DNA of 64,000 nt from CAWHJN01 sp963829705 (lineage in GTDB: Bacteria; Bacteroidota; Rhodothermia; Rhodothermales; BA12). The DNA lies in contig CAWHJN010000001.1 of NCBI GenBank assembly GCA_963829705.1, positions 1 to 64,000 of the forward strand, in the 5' to 3' direction. The notes under the pieces were generated by a model, which ran no database searches, was not told the origin of the DNA, and saw only the letters and a list, made by a program, of their open reading frames with translations. The position numbers were made by a program, and so were the translations under genes. Shown in pieces: positions 1 to 7,969 of this stretch; within the stretch, counting starts at the first letter, position 1, and the number at the start of each line of letters is the position of its first letter.

Positions 1-49
1 GATTTCCTGGTGCCGCAGAGTACGCTTTCAACCCTTTTTACTTCTCAAG

Positions 50-2393
50 ATGCCTGACACTGAAGCATATCGTCCGTTCCGTGAGGAGTTGATACGAGAC
101 GTAGAAGCGGCCGTACTGGAAGATGACGGACTCTCCCGTGAGGAAGAGTTCACCCGGCTTGTGATCACGCTCCTTGAGGGGGCGGGCGAAACCGAGAACG
201 CTCGTGAGTGCCGCGACGTGAAGGAGGATTCTCTTGGCCGCGCCATCCACCACGTCAACGGATATGCGCTGAGCGAGGGCTACGAGACGCTGGACCTGTT
301 CGTTAGCCTCTTCACGGGAGCATGGGGCTCCGAGTGTGAGCAAAAGCGAGGTCCACCGGGTTGCCGGGCAGGTATTTCGCTTCCTCAAGAATGCCCTCAA
401 CGGATACGTTGATCAGGTGAAGGTCATCTCCGGTATTCGATCTGGCACATACGCTGGCCGCATTCGGTGGGGAGCTGGTTCGGGTCAATATCTACGTGCT
501 TACCGATTGTGTGTGCACAACTGATGAGGTACCCGCCGAAGAGGAGCTTCGTGGATCCATCGTGCGCTATTTCGTGCGCGACATCGCCTATTTGCAGCAG
601 ATCGTAGCCTCTGAAGAAGGGCGCGTTCCTATCGAAATCAACTTTGAAGCGGAGTTCGGACACCCCCTGTCCTGTCTGCCGATGCCAATGGAGAACGAGG
701 ATTATGACTCATACCTCGCCATTATTCCGGGTAGCGTGCTGGCACGTATGTATCACGTCCATGGGGCGCGTCTGCTGGAGCAGAATGTTCGGGCCTTTCT
801 GCAGTTCACTGGCAAGATCAACAAGGGAATTCGCGACACTGTCGTGAAGGAGCCTCACATGTTCTTCGCTTATAATGATGGGATAGCAGGCCACGACTGA
901 TCAGGTGTTGATTGGCCACACGGCGAGTGGCCCGGTGATCAACTCCATCCGAGACCTTCAGATCGTAAATGGCGGCCAGACCACGGCTTCCATCTTCCAC
1001 ACCCATCGGAAGAATGGCGTTGACCTGAGTGGGATCGCGGTGCCCATGAAGTTGACAGTGATTCGGCAACGTGACCGTTTTACGGAGATCGTATCCCGTA
1101 TTGCCCGCTACGCCAACAGCCAGAACAAGGTGACGGAGGCAGATCTGACCTCTAACAATGCATTCCTGATTGAACTTGAACGCCTGTCCAATCTGGTCTG
1201 GGCTCCGGCGCGTTCCGGCACGACCTACCAGACGCGGTGGTTCTTTGAGAGAGCGCGTGGTCAGTACAAGAATGCCATAAACCGCGAGGGCTACACGCCT
1301 AAGAAGAAGAAGGCTTTCGAGGCGCGGAATCCGCGCAAACAAATGTTTGACAAAGAAGATGTAGCCAAGTTTATTTCCTGCTATGATGGTCTCCCATGGC
1401 GTGTTGTGCGCGGTCGTCAGAAGAACTATGCAGAGTTCATCCGTGACCTGAAGCTTCAGAAACCGACACGGAGCTACTGAGGACCTGGTGGCAAAGGCAG
1501 TTCTGTACCGCACTGCCGAGCATATCTACTGGAACGAAGGCGCAGAGCAGACTACATCGGAGACATGCGCTTCATTACTGTACCCTACGCGATTGCGTGG
1601 CTCAAACAGGCACTAGTGCGGGAGTCAGGACGAGAACTTGATCTATTCCTGCTATGGCGCAATCAGGACCTATCCGATAATCTTGCCCGGATCCTGAAAG
1701 AGGCAATGCTGGCCGTTGACGCTCAGATACAGAGAGCCGCCCCTGGAGGGCTCGTCCATGAGTGGGCGAAGAAAAAGGAGTGCTGGGAGGACGTAAAGAA
1801 CCTGCGGATCAAGATCGATTTCGATGCACTGGCCGATGACTGCATATCGGAGCGGCGTCCCCGTCCGGTTTACAAAGATGAGGAAGCTCAGGATCTCGAA
1901 CTAAAGGCAAAAGACGCTCGTCTCCGAGAGATACCAGAGCCAGTATGGGCGCGCATTAACACGTGGGCCCGGGAGCACATCCCTCGCGCCGAAGGCACCC
2001 CTGATGTCGTCTGGAGTCTGACGCAAAAAGTCAGATCAGGCATGGACTTCACCTTGGCAGAGCTCGAACACGGCCTGCGCGTACTGAATGCCGTACTGGA
2101 ACAGGCTCCTGATCTGCTTAGCGATGCAGATGAGGTTGCCAGCCAAGAGCGAGAGTCCCGGTCGGAGCATGAGCAGGCTATTGAGCTGATGAATCTCGCG
2201 CTCGTTCTTCAGATAATGGCGTGGGATCGTCGCGCGCGCAGGCTATTCGTTGGGGATTTCAACTTCCTTAAAACACTGAGGGATCGAGGCACAGACCTCA
2301 GTCCTAGCGAAGGGTCGCGTGTACCAGATTATGGAGCGGGCCACCTCCTACGGGTTTGAACTATGCGCTCAAGGTGCTGAGCACGCCGCATGA
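50..2393 (+). pseudogene. AIPR-type abortive-infection protein, broken by several frameshifts
   Basis: The reading frame must be changed at least five times to read one protein. Successive pieces lie at about 50-340, 340-440, 440-890, 890-1480, 1480-1550, 1550-2320 and 2320-2393. Joined, they give roughly 770 residues with the hallmarks of AIPR (abortive infection phage resistance) proteins: 'MFFAYNDGIA', then 'IRDLQIVNGGQTTASIF', 'ARYANSQNKVTEADL' and 'RWFFERARGQY'. The final piece, 'YQIMERATSYGFEL', also looks like the family's C-terminus. AIPR proteins are linked to phage defence, but their biochemical activity is not settled. The many independent frame breaks argue for a decayed gene rather than one sequencing error. 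It stands just upstream of two toxin-antitoxin pairs, so this end of the window looks like a worn defence cluster. Confidence 0.8.
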
Positions 2394-2530
2394 CACTGAC
2401 ATTCTGGCCTTACCCTTACACGGCGAACAAATAGTACGGGGGCAGACATTGCGGATCCTGATTGCATGGACGAAACCGAATGTTATTACGCATGTTGACA
2501 CGGCACCCATTCAGATCCCATCCTCGGTTT

Positions 2531-2758
2531 ATGCACAAGGAAACCGCCATCCGCCAGATCGGCAATTCGCTCGGCGCCACGTTCCCGAAGGACATGCTCG
2601 ACCGGCTCCACCTCGGCAAAGGCGACAAGGTGTACCTCGTCGAGACGCCCGAAGGGCTCCTCGTGACGCCCTACGACCCCGACTTCGCCGCTGCCATGGA
2701 GGCCTATCAGGAAGGGGCTGCGACCTACCGCAACGCCCTGCGCGAACTGGCCAAGTAG
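2531..2758 (+). CDS. AbrB/MazE-type antitoxin of a Doc module
   Basis: A 75-residue protein starting 'MHKETAIRQIGNSLG'. The pattern 'IRQIGNSLGATFPKDML...GDKVYL' is the swapped-hairpin AbrB/SpoVT fold used by MazE and PrlF antitoxins for DNA binding and autorepression. The C-terminal 30 residues would form the toxin-neutralising tail. The toxin gene begins on the base after this stop codon, a typical antitoxin-first operon. I chose this ATG because the duplicate at 5904-6131 begins with the same residues and similarity drops upstream. Both copies share TGTTGACACG a short distance upstream, which could hold a -35 element. Confidence 0.8.
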   Translation: MHKETAIRQIGNSLGATFPKDMLDRLHLGKGDKVYLVETPEGLLVTPYDPDFAAAMEAYQEGAATYRNALRELAK

Positions 2759-3184
2759 ATGGAGGCCAAGCCGGAAGAGACGATTGCCAAGCCGGAGCCG
2801 CGCTGGCTCACGCGCCGCATGCTCGACGCCATCCACGCCGACCAGATCCGGCAGCACGGTGGTTCGCCGGGCGTACGGGATGATGGCTTGATCGAGTCAG
2901 CCCTTGCGCGCCCGAAGAACGTGTTCGCGTACGGCGGGCCGAATGATCTGGCCGATCTCGCGGCGTCTTATGCCGTCGCGCTGGCGAAGAACCACGGCTA
3001 CATCGACGGCAACAAGCGCGTCGCCTTCCTGGCGCTCTTCGTATTCCTCGGCCTCAACGGGAAGCGGCTCGTGGCGGAGGAGCCAGAGGTCGTCCGGGTG
3101 ATGCTGGACGTGGCGACGGGCGCGGTGAAGGAGGAATCGCTGGCCGCATGGGTGCGCGCGCACATTCAGGAACGCGGCGCCTGA
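2759..3184 (+). CDS. Doc/Fic-type toxin
   Basis: This 141-residue protein has the size and layout of death-on-curing (Doc) toxins: 'HADQIRQHGG', 'RDDGLIESALARPKN', then the Fic core 'NHGYIDGNKRVAF' near residues 79-91. Doc proteins phosphorylate EF-Tu and stop translation, and they are neutralised by a small antitoxin. The core has His, Asp, Asn, Lys and Arg in the expected places, but the usual Phe after His-X is replaced (HGYIDGNKR), which is seen in Doc-like homologues. The gene directly abuts the AbrB-type antitoxin, so the two form an operon. It is full length, unlike the copy at 6132. Confidence 0.82.
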   Translation: MEAKPEETIAKPEPRWLTRRMLDAIHADQIRQHGGSPGVRDDGLIESALARPKNVFAYGGPNDLADLAASYAVALAKNHGYIDGNKRVAFLALFVFLGLNGKRLVAEEPEVVRVMLDVATGAVKEESLAAWVRAHIQERGA

Positions 3185-3266
3185 AGAGGGAGACGCCGAT
3201 TGCGAAACTTGCCCGTGTGCTCGCTGTAACTGGTCATCTCATCTGACCATCTACCTCTGAAGGCGC

Positions 3267-3533
3267 ATGGACACCATTCCGCTGCACCGAGCCAAGGCCA
3301 CGCTCTCCGAGTTGCTGCGCCGCGTGGAGCAGGGCGATACGGTCGTGATTACGCGCCGGGGCAGGGCCATTGCCGAACTTCGCCCCGCGCCTGCCGAGCA
3401 GCGCACGCTGGGCCTTCTCGCGGGACGGTGGAGCCTACCCTCTGCGCAGAGGCTCATGGACGCGCTGGCACCGGACGACGCCACAGCCGATGCCTTCTAC
3501 GGCGACGAGGGCGCAGGCGAGAGAACAGGCTGA
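3267..3533 (+). CDS. Phd/YefM-type antitoxin
   Basis: An 88-residue protein that begins 'MDTIPLHRAKATLSELLRRVEQGDTVVITRRGRAIAEL'-like (positions 3267-3380). This matches the Phd/YefM fold, in which the N-terminal half binds DNA and the 'G-D-x-V-x-I-T-R-x-G-R-x-I-A' hairpin is the family signature. The C-terminus should be disordered until it binds the partner toxin. Its stop codon overlaps the start of the PIN-domain gene (TGATG), so translation is coupled. The pairing of Phd-type antitoxin with PIN-type toxin is a common VapBC variant. Confidence 0.85.
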   Translation: MDTIPLHRAKATLSELLRRVEQGDTVVITRRGRAIAELRPAPAEQRTLGLLAGRWSLPSAQRLMDALAPDDATADAFYGDEGAGERTG

Positions 3534-3913
3534 TGCGACTGCTACTCGACACGCACGCGCTCATCTACGCTCTCGCTCGTCCAGATGCCCTACGAGCAGA
3601 GGCGCATAGCGCACTCATGAGCCTGGACAACGAGGTCTTCTTTTCGTCGGCGAACGTCTGGGAGATCGAGATCAAGGCGGCGCTGGGCAAACTGGAGCGC
3701 CCTGCTACAGAGGTAGCCCAGGCTGCACGTGCGCAGGGTTTCGCAGAGCTTCCGATCACGAGCGCGCACGCCGTCCGTGCAGCCCGCTTGCCGATGCACC
3801 ATCGGGATCCGTTCGACCGGATGCTGATCGGGCAGGCAATGGAGGAGGGCCTGACGGTGGTGACATCCGACGCGCTGTTCGCACCCTATGGAGTGGATGT
3901 CTGGGCTGCGTGA
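3533..3913 (+). CDS. VapC-type PIN-domain toxin
   Basis: A 126-residue PIN-domain protein starting 'MRLLLDTHALIYAL'. It has the conserved first Asp in 'LLDTH', the Glu in 'VWEIEIK', and the later acidic pair in 'HRDPFDRMLIGQA' and 'VVTSDALF'. These residues bind the metal ions used for RNA cleavage in VapC toxins. The ATG overlaps the antitoxin stop codon by one base, which fixes the start. The length is normal and no frame defect is visible, so this pair may still be functional even though the neighbouring AIPR gene is decayed. Confidence 0.88.
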   Translation: MRLLLDTHALIYALARPDALRAEAHSALMSLDNEVFFSSANVWEIEIKAALGKLERPATEVAQAARAQGFAELPITSAHAVRAARLPMHHRDPFDRMLIGQAMEEGLTVVTSDALFAPYGVDVWAA

Positions 3914-4138
3914 CGTGACACGCCTACGAAGATCAGCGCCCGTCGGCCCGCGTCTGTTTGTTCAGCCAGGTCGTGGAGATGTGGGTTCGCTGAGCATATT
4001 CCAGAGAGCGGGAAAGCGTGGGATAAATGTGGGATAAATGGCTACGTTCAGGTGCGTTTGTGTGCGCTCTGGTGCAAAGGCACCCTTCGAAACAAGGCTA
4101 AATTGGCCTATTCAGGCGTTCTTAGGGGGTAATAGTCA
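3914..4138. other. Right end of the upstream island, with short repeats next to the tRNA fragment
   Basis: No gene is visible here. The segment holds a tandem 11-bp repeat (GTGGGATAAAT twice, 4018-4039) and a GAAACAAGG element at 4089-4097. The latter resembles repeats found at both ends of the island to the right. Such short repeats beside a tRNA-derived direct repeat are what integrase arm sites look like. Their role is inferred. Confidence 0.45.
4018..4039 (+). repeat. Tandem 11-bp repeat GTGGGATAAAT x2
   Basis: Two perfect head-to-tail copies, about 100 bp left of the tRNA fragment at 4139. It may be a recombinase or regulator binding site; nothing in the sequence decides. Confidence 0.6.
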
Positions 4139-4185
4139 ACTCTCGTAATGAACAGGTCAGCGGTTCGAATCCGCTTATCGGCTCC
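4139..4185 (+). repeat. tRNA-Thr(CGU) 3' fragment, island attachment site (left)
   Basis: These 47 bases are identical to 39205-39251. They read as the 3' part of a tRNA: anticodon loop with CGT, a 5-base 3' anticodon strand, variable loop, a T arm with GGTTCGAATCC, and the 3' acceptor strand TATCGGC followed by TCC. The bases upstream (AGTCA) do not pair with the anticodon strand and no D arm precedes, so this is not a full tRNA gene. Integrases that use a tRNA anticodon loop as crossover point leave exactly this kind of 3' duplication. Confidence 0.88.
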
Positions 4186-4191
4186 TCAAAA

Positions 4192-4240
4192 AACGCCCCG
4201 CACGGTACCAAAAAGGCCGATTGCGGGGCGTTTTCTTTTC
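4192..4240 (+). terminator. Rho-independent terminator after the left tRNA fragment
   Basis: An 11-bp perfect stem (4192-4202 with 4222-4232) closes a 19-base loop and is followed by a T-rich run. It sits where a tRNA terminator would be, so the island may carry its own terminator to replace that of the disrupted tRNA gene. Confidence 0.8.
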
Positions 4241-4264
4241 GGCCAAGTCCACCCTCCGCAGGTA

Positions 4265-4285
4265 CGTGAAACAAGGGTTAAACAA
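4265..4285 (+). repeat. Arm-site-like repeat, left end of island
   Basis: CGTGAAACAAGGGT followed by TAAACAA. Twenty of 21 bases recur at 39083-39103 in the same orientation, close to the other tRNA fragment. A role as an integrase arm site is inferred from position. Confidence 0.6.
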
Positions 4286-4668
4286 GGACACCTCGCTAGA
4301 GCGCTCTCTAAACCGTTTTCTGCGCGTGTGACTCGTCAGGGAGCGTACCCCTTGAAGCTCCTCTGTAAACCTCACAAAAGAGCTGGTAGTTGGCGCGCTC
4401 GGACGCCTGCGCCGTGCGCCAGCGTTCGAGAAAAGCAGCGAGATCCACGGGCAGTGGGGCGGGGTGGAGAGAAGGGGGCTAAAGTACACCTCTCACAGCG
4501 TACGCGGAACGCCCTGCTGGTGGTGGCGGCAGGGTTTTCCGCCTGCCGCCATCTTCTCGACGGCTGAACGTACACGGCGAACGTGGCACAGGCTGTGCCT
4601 GCCGGGGCGTGCGCACAACGAGAGCGCGTCTCGTGATCCCACTCACCCAACCCTCCCAGAAAGCCTCA
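4286..4668. other. Intergenic region at the left end of the island
   Basis: I see no supported gene. There is a GC-rich inverted repeat near 4523-4550 (GGCGGCAGG with CCTGCCGCC), which may act as a terminator or a structured leader ahead of the secreted-protein gene. Confidence 0.4.
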
Positions 4669-5769
4669 ATGCTTCGCTACTCCCTTCTCCTGTGCGCCTT
4701 TGCGGCGCTACTCGCCTTCCGTGCCCCTGACGCCGCCGCGCAGGTAAGCCTGCCCGGCTTCACCAACCCTGGCTGCGAAGTCGGCGGCGATCCGCCTGCC
4801 GGTTGGTCGGCCGATCCAACGACACAGTACTACTGCGAACCCAATCCTGTGGCTCTTTGCAACTTCTCGGCGGACGAAGGAAGCCGGGTTTTCCTCGGAG
4901 ATATTGGCTCCACTACGATGGGTCAGGTGGTGACGCCTGCTGGCGCGGAGGCCCTGCCGGGCAAGCTCGTCACTTTCACAGCCCGTGCTCGCGACTGCTT
5001 TTCCAACACCGGCGACACAGGCACGCTGCGGCTGGTGTTTCTCGACACGGGCGGCAATGTGCTCGCATCGAGCCAGAATGCCGGCTTCCCGGCTGTCTTT
5101 GAAACGTGGACAACCTTCCAGGTGCAGGCCACCGCGCCCGCGAACACCCAGCAGGTCCGCGTCGAGGCCGCGTGTACCGAGGTGTCGGGAGGGCAGTACT
5201 GCGATGTCGTCTACGACAACCTGACGCTTTCGACCGACGCCGAACTGCCCGTCGAACTGACGAGCTTCACGGCCACGCTCGACGGCCCGCAGGCGCGGCT
5301 TCGCTGGACGACGGCCTCGGAAACCAACAACGCCGGCTTCGACATCGAGCACCGCGCTGGCAGCGAGCCCTTCCGCCCGGTCGGCTTCGTCGCCGGTCGC
5401 GGCACCACTGCCGAGGCGTCCTCCTACGCGCACACCGTCGAAGCGCTCGCGCCCGGCACGCACACCTTCCGCCTCAAGCAGGTCGATTTCGACGGCGCCT
5501 TCGCCTACAGCCCCGAGGTCGAACTCACGCTCCGCGCCGATGGCCTGGCGCTGGCGCTGCGCGCAGCCGGTGCGGGCATCGAGGGCACCGTGGCCGTGCC
5601 GCAGGGCATTGCCCGCGTGGAGGTGTACGACGTGCTCGGCCGCCGGGTGGCGACGGAGGAGACGAAGGGCGCGTTTGCGATCTCGACCCCGCTCTCGTCA
5701 GGCGTGTACGTGGTGCGCGTCGAGGCCGGCTCGCAGGTGATCACCCGCTCGGTCGTCGTCGCGCGCTGA
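4669..5769 (+). CDS. Secreted protein with type IX sorting domain
   Basis: 366 residues. Residues 1-25 are a signal peptide (hydrophobic LLCAFAALLAF, cleavage after 'DAAAQ'). The next 165 residues contain several Cys and a carbohydrate-binding-like beta-sandwich style ('TTMGQVVTPAGAEALPGK...'). Then comes the segment 'ELPVELTSFTATLDG...RLRWTTASETNNAGFDIEHR', a linker module common in Bacteroidota secreted proteins. The last 75 residues have the type IX C-terminal sorting pattern 'VEVYDVLGRRVATEE...SGVYVVRVEAG'. It should be exported through the T9SS. The substrate is unknown. The start at 4669 gives a good signal peptide; an earlier in-frame start would add about 20 polar residues. Confidence 0.8.
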   Translation: MLRYSLLLCAFAALLAFRAPDAAAQVSLPGFTNPGCEVGGDPPAGWSADPTTQYYCEPNPVALCNFSADEGSRVFLGDIGSTTMGQVVTPAGAEALPGKLVTFTARARDCFSNTGDTGTLRLVFLDTGGNVLASSQNAGFPAVFETWTTFQVQATAPANTQQVRVEAACTEVSGGQYCDVVYDNLTLSTDAELPVELTSFTATLDGPQARLRWTTASETNNAGFDIEHRAGSEPFRPVGFVAGRGTTAEASSYAHTVEALAPGTHTFRLKQVDFDGAFAYSPEVELTLRADGLALALRAAGAGIEGTVAVPQGIARVEVYDVLGRRVATEETKGAFAISTPLSSGVYVVRVEAGSQVITRSVVVAR

Positions 5770-5903
5770 CCGGACATCGTCCGCGTGACATCGACGGGCG
5801 GCCTTTCCGGCAGGAGGGGCCGCCCGCTGCTTTCAGGGAAAGCGCGCCGGGCAGAATCTGCGTGTGGTTGCGAATGTTGACACGCTTTGAAGCCACGCCT
5901 GCC

Positions 5904-6131
5904 ATGCACAAGGAAACCGCCATCCGCCAGATCGGCAACTCACTCGGTGCCACCTTCCCGAAGGACATGCTCGACCGCCTGCACCTCGGCAAGGGTGATA
6001 AGGTCTACCTCGTCGAGACGCCTGAGGGCCTCCTCGTGACGCCCTACGACCCCGACTTTGCCGCTGCGATGGAGGTGTACCAGGAAGGGGCTGCGAGCTA
6101 CCGCAACGCGCTGCGCGAGCTGGCGAAGTAG
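5904..6131 (+). CDS. AbrB/MazE-type antitoxin, second copy
   Basis: 75 residues, identical to the protein at 2531-2758 except for two positions (Val for Ala and Ser for Thr in the tail). The DNA differs at many third positions, so the copies have been apart for some time. It is again followed on the next base by a Doc gene, but here the toxin is truncated. An orphan antitoxin can still repress or neutralise the intact module 3.4 kb upstream. Confidence 0.8.
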   Translation: MHKETAIRQIGNSLGATFPKDMLDRLHLGKGDKVYLVETPEGLLVTPYDPDFAAAMEVYQEGAASYRNALRELAK

Positions 6132-6344
6132 ATGGAGACCGAGCCGGAGCAGACGAAGGCGAGGTCAGAGCCGCGCTGGCTCACGCGCCGCATGCTCGAC
6201 GCTATCCACGCCGACCAGATCCGCCAGCACGGGGGTGTGCCGGGCGTGCGCGATGACGGCCTGATCGAGTCGGCCCTTGCGCGCCCGAAGAATGTGCTTG
6301 CCTGTGGAGAGGCAGCGATATGGCCTCGTACGTACCCCGTCTGA
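6132..6344 (+). pseudogene. Doc/Fic-type toxin, truncated copy
   Basis: The first 56 residues match the toxin at 2759 closely ('WLTRRMLDAIHADQIRQHGG', 'RDDGLIESALARPKNV'). The frame then runs into unrelated sequence and stops at 6344. The Fic active-site motif, expected about 25 residues further on, is missing, so no toxin activity is possible. The break lies close to the first gene of the cassette array, which suggests that rearrangement there removed the 3' half of the toxin. Confidence 0.82.
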
Positions 6345-6878
6345 TGCTAGGGTCGCTCGACTCCGTCCTCAACGTGCTAGGCCCCACGGTCGCCGTGGTT
6401 TTCCTCGGAGCGTGGATCTATGGCTTCGCCACGGGCATGGGTCGAAAACGGAGCCGTGTTCGCACCTTCGCTCTCTCAATGGGGGCGGGTGTCATCGGGA
6501 TCCTGCTCGTGTTGGCTCTAGGAGCGGCAATGTCCTCTGGAGCGAGGAAAGAGGTGTCTGCGTTTCTTGGTGAGGCAACTGGTCCCTCATTCGATCATCG
6601 TCGCTGGCGACAGCGCCGGGGATGCCTCATCCGCTCGCTTTGTAGGGATGCTGAGGTCAGTCAGATCTCTCCCGGCACATCACTCTCACCCGGAGCAGCG
6701 CATCCCGATCCACGTCTTCGACAGCGGAGGCAATGAACTCCGTCTCGAGCTTGGTCGCGACTCAGACCGACCTAGGGAGTATTGGGTCTTTCATTTAGGG
6801 TACAGCACCACGAGCAGAAATGAGGTTGGGCGCGTTGTCACAGACTTGCTTGACCACTACTCGGCCCCGGCCACATAA
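6320..6878 (+). pseudogene. Small membrane protein, frameshifted (first recognisable cassette gene)
   Basis: Two overlapping frames read as one protein if the frame changes near 6567. The first part begins 'MASYVPRLMLGSLDSVLNVLGP' and has two hydrophobic segments (about residues 20-38 and 50-70). The second part continues 'LVPHSIIVAGDSAG...' as a soluble domain ending '...VVTDLLDHYSAPAT'. I do not recognise the family. The stop codon is just before an attC site (6873-6993), so this is a cassette gene. A left cassette boundary matching its R'' box was not found. Confidence 0.5.
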
Positions 6879-6993
6879 CTCGCGGCTGTAGGCCGACGCC
6901 CGCGTGGGCCTGTCTTGACGGTGCTGGTCGTGCGGCGTATCGTTCGCCTGCCAGTGTTCATCTCCGGGCGCGGCTAGGCTTCGTCTGTTATGC
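6873..6993 (+). repeat. attC site 1
   Basis: R'' ACATAAC (6873-6879) and R' GTTATGC (6987-6993) bound a 121-bp imperfect palindrome with GTAGGCCGACGCC near the left and CGGCTAGGC near the right. The middle part (CTTGACGGT..TGGTCGTG..GGCGTATCGT) recurs in the attC at 28953-29069, so the two are homologous. Confidence 0.8.
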
Positions 6994-7415
6994 CTCAAGC
7001 GACTCAGGAAAGCTCCACTAGACATAGCACCGCTCTCTCCTCTGGCAAGGCTCTACGCCTTCTTGCACTTTACCAACTCATCTGTGTCGCAGGGGGGCAC
7101 GGCGTCGCCCCAATTGGCGTCCTACTGGGCGCGGTCTCGTTCGGTTATGCTGAGAATTTCCCGCTGACCAGTTCCACGATGCTGCTGCTCAGCTGGCCCG
7201 GAATGGCGCTCTTGCTCGGCGAATCGCTCCGCGCCTTCCTGCGCAGAACGCCGATGCGTTGCTCGGTCGTTGCCGTGAGCATCGCGTTGTTAGGCATGTC
7301 GATTATGGGATTGATTTCGATCAGCGACGGCGTTGGGCTGACGCTGCTGACAGCGCTGCCTTTCGTGTTGGGAATTAAGTCGATGGTAGAGCTTTGTGAC
7401 GCTAGGGAGGCATAA
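6990..7415 (+). CDS. Cassette-encoded membrane protein, four helices
   Basis: 141 residues. Hydrophobic segments lie at about residues 22-48, 55-78, 92-112 and 116-132, so it is an integral membrane protein of unknown family. The ATG overlaps the R' box at the start of the cassette and the TAA lies inside the R'' box of the following attC, so the gene fills its cassette entirely. A start further in is possible, but the N-terminal 18 residues are polar and compatible with a cytoplasmic tail. No function can be assigned. Confidence 0.65.
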   Translation: MPQATQESSTRHSTALSSGKALRLLALYQLICVAGGHGVAPIGVLLGAVSFGYAENFPLTSSTMLLLSWPGMALLLGESLRAFLRRTPMRCSVVAVSIALLGMSIMGLISISDGVGLTLLTALPFVLGIKSMVELCDAREA

Positions 7416-7523
7416 CCCTGTACGGCTGGCCGACGCCGGGCGTTGCCTGTGCGATGTGCGGCGTCTACCTTGCCGCGTTCACCTTCACAGTTGCCCTTCG
7501 CGGCACAGCTTGAGTCGTTAGGG
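7410..7523 (+). repeat. attC site 2
   Basis: R'' GCATAAC (7410-7416) is the exact reverse complement of R' GTTATGC at 6987, the start of the same cassette. R' of this site is GTTAGGG (7517-7523). The 114-bp palindrome includes CGGCTGGCCGACGCC on the left. On the right, TGCCCTTCGCGGCA resembles the site ending at 28570. Confidence 0.85.
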
Positions 7524-7530
7524 CGCACTT

Positions 7531-7875
7531 GTGACCACTCCACAACTGACAACATTGGAAGCTGATGGCTGGATGATCGACGACGGCGAGATAGCTCTTG
7601 CCGAGAATCCAGACAAGTTCTGGATTCCGCCGCTCAGTGACCGCCAGTCGCTTGAGCCTGGGTCAATCGTCAAGATCCGTTTCTATATCCGTGCGCTCAA
7701 TGACTCAGGTGAACTCGTAGACCACGGGGAGCGCATGTGGGTTCAAGTCAAAGAGCGGCGCGGCGACTGGTACTTTGGCGCGCTGGACAATGACCCGTAC
7801 TGTACAGACACCATCCAAGCCGGCATGCCTCTTTGGTTTCAGCCTCGCCATGTCATAGACATTGATCGGAGCTGA
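7531..7875 (+). CDS. DUF2314-like protein (cassette gene)
   Basis: 114 residues, GTG start 8 bases after the cassette boundary. The order 'A-E-N-P-D-K-F-W-I-P-P' (about residues 23-34), 'G-S-I-V-K-I-R-F', 'E-R-M-W-V-Q-V', 'W-Y-F-G-A-L-D-N-D-P' and 'FQPRHVIDI' resembles DUF2314 proteins. These are small soluble proteins of unknown role, and some relatives sit beside toxins or as stand-alone cassette genes. There is no signal peptide or membrane segment. The family assignment is from memory of the pattern and should be treated as probable. Confidence 0.65.
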   Translation: MTTPQLTTLEADGWMIDDGEIALAENPDKFWIPPLSDRQSLEPGSIVKIRFYIRALNDSGELVDHGERMWVQVKERRGDWYFGALDNDPYCTDTIQAGMPLWFQPRHVIDIDRS

Positions 7876-7889
7876 CTCATGCAGGTGCG

Positions 7890-7949
7890 CCCTAACAATT
7901 CATTCAAGCCGAACCCGCTTCGCGGGTCGGCTTAACTCAGGCGTTCTGC
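7890..7949 (+). repeat. attC site 3 (60 bp, classical form)
   Basis: R'' CCCTAAC, preceded by G, is the exact complement of the 8-base GTTAGGGC at 7517. The body AAGCCGAACCCGC-TTCG-CGGGTCGGCTT is a strong hairpin, followed by AACTCAGGC and R' GTTCTGC (7943-7949). This is the compact attC form seen in gamma-proteobacterial arrays. Its right half (GGGTCGGCTTAACTCAGG) recurs at 36473-36490. Confidence 0.92.
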
Positions 7950-7969
7950 AGCGCGTACGCCCTCTCGCC

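Noticed and set aside
4100..4185. A complete tRNA gene at the left repeat
   Set aside because: There is no acceptor 5' strand, no D arm and the anticodon stem cannot pair with the upstream bases. It is a 3' fragment.
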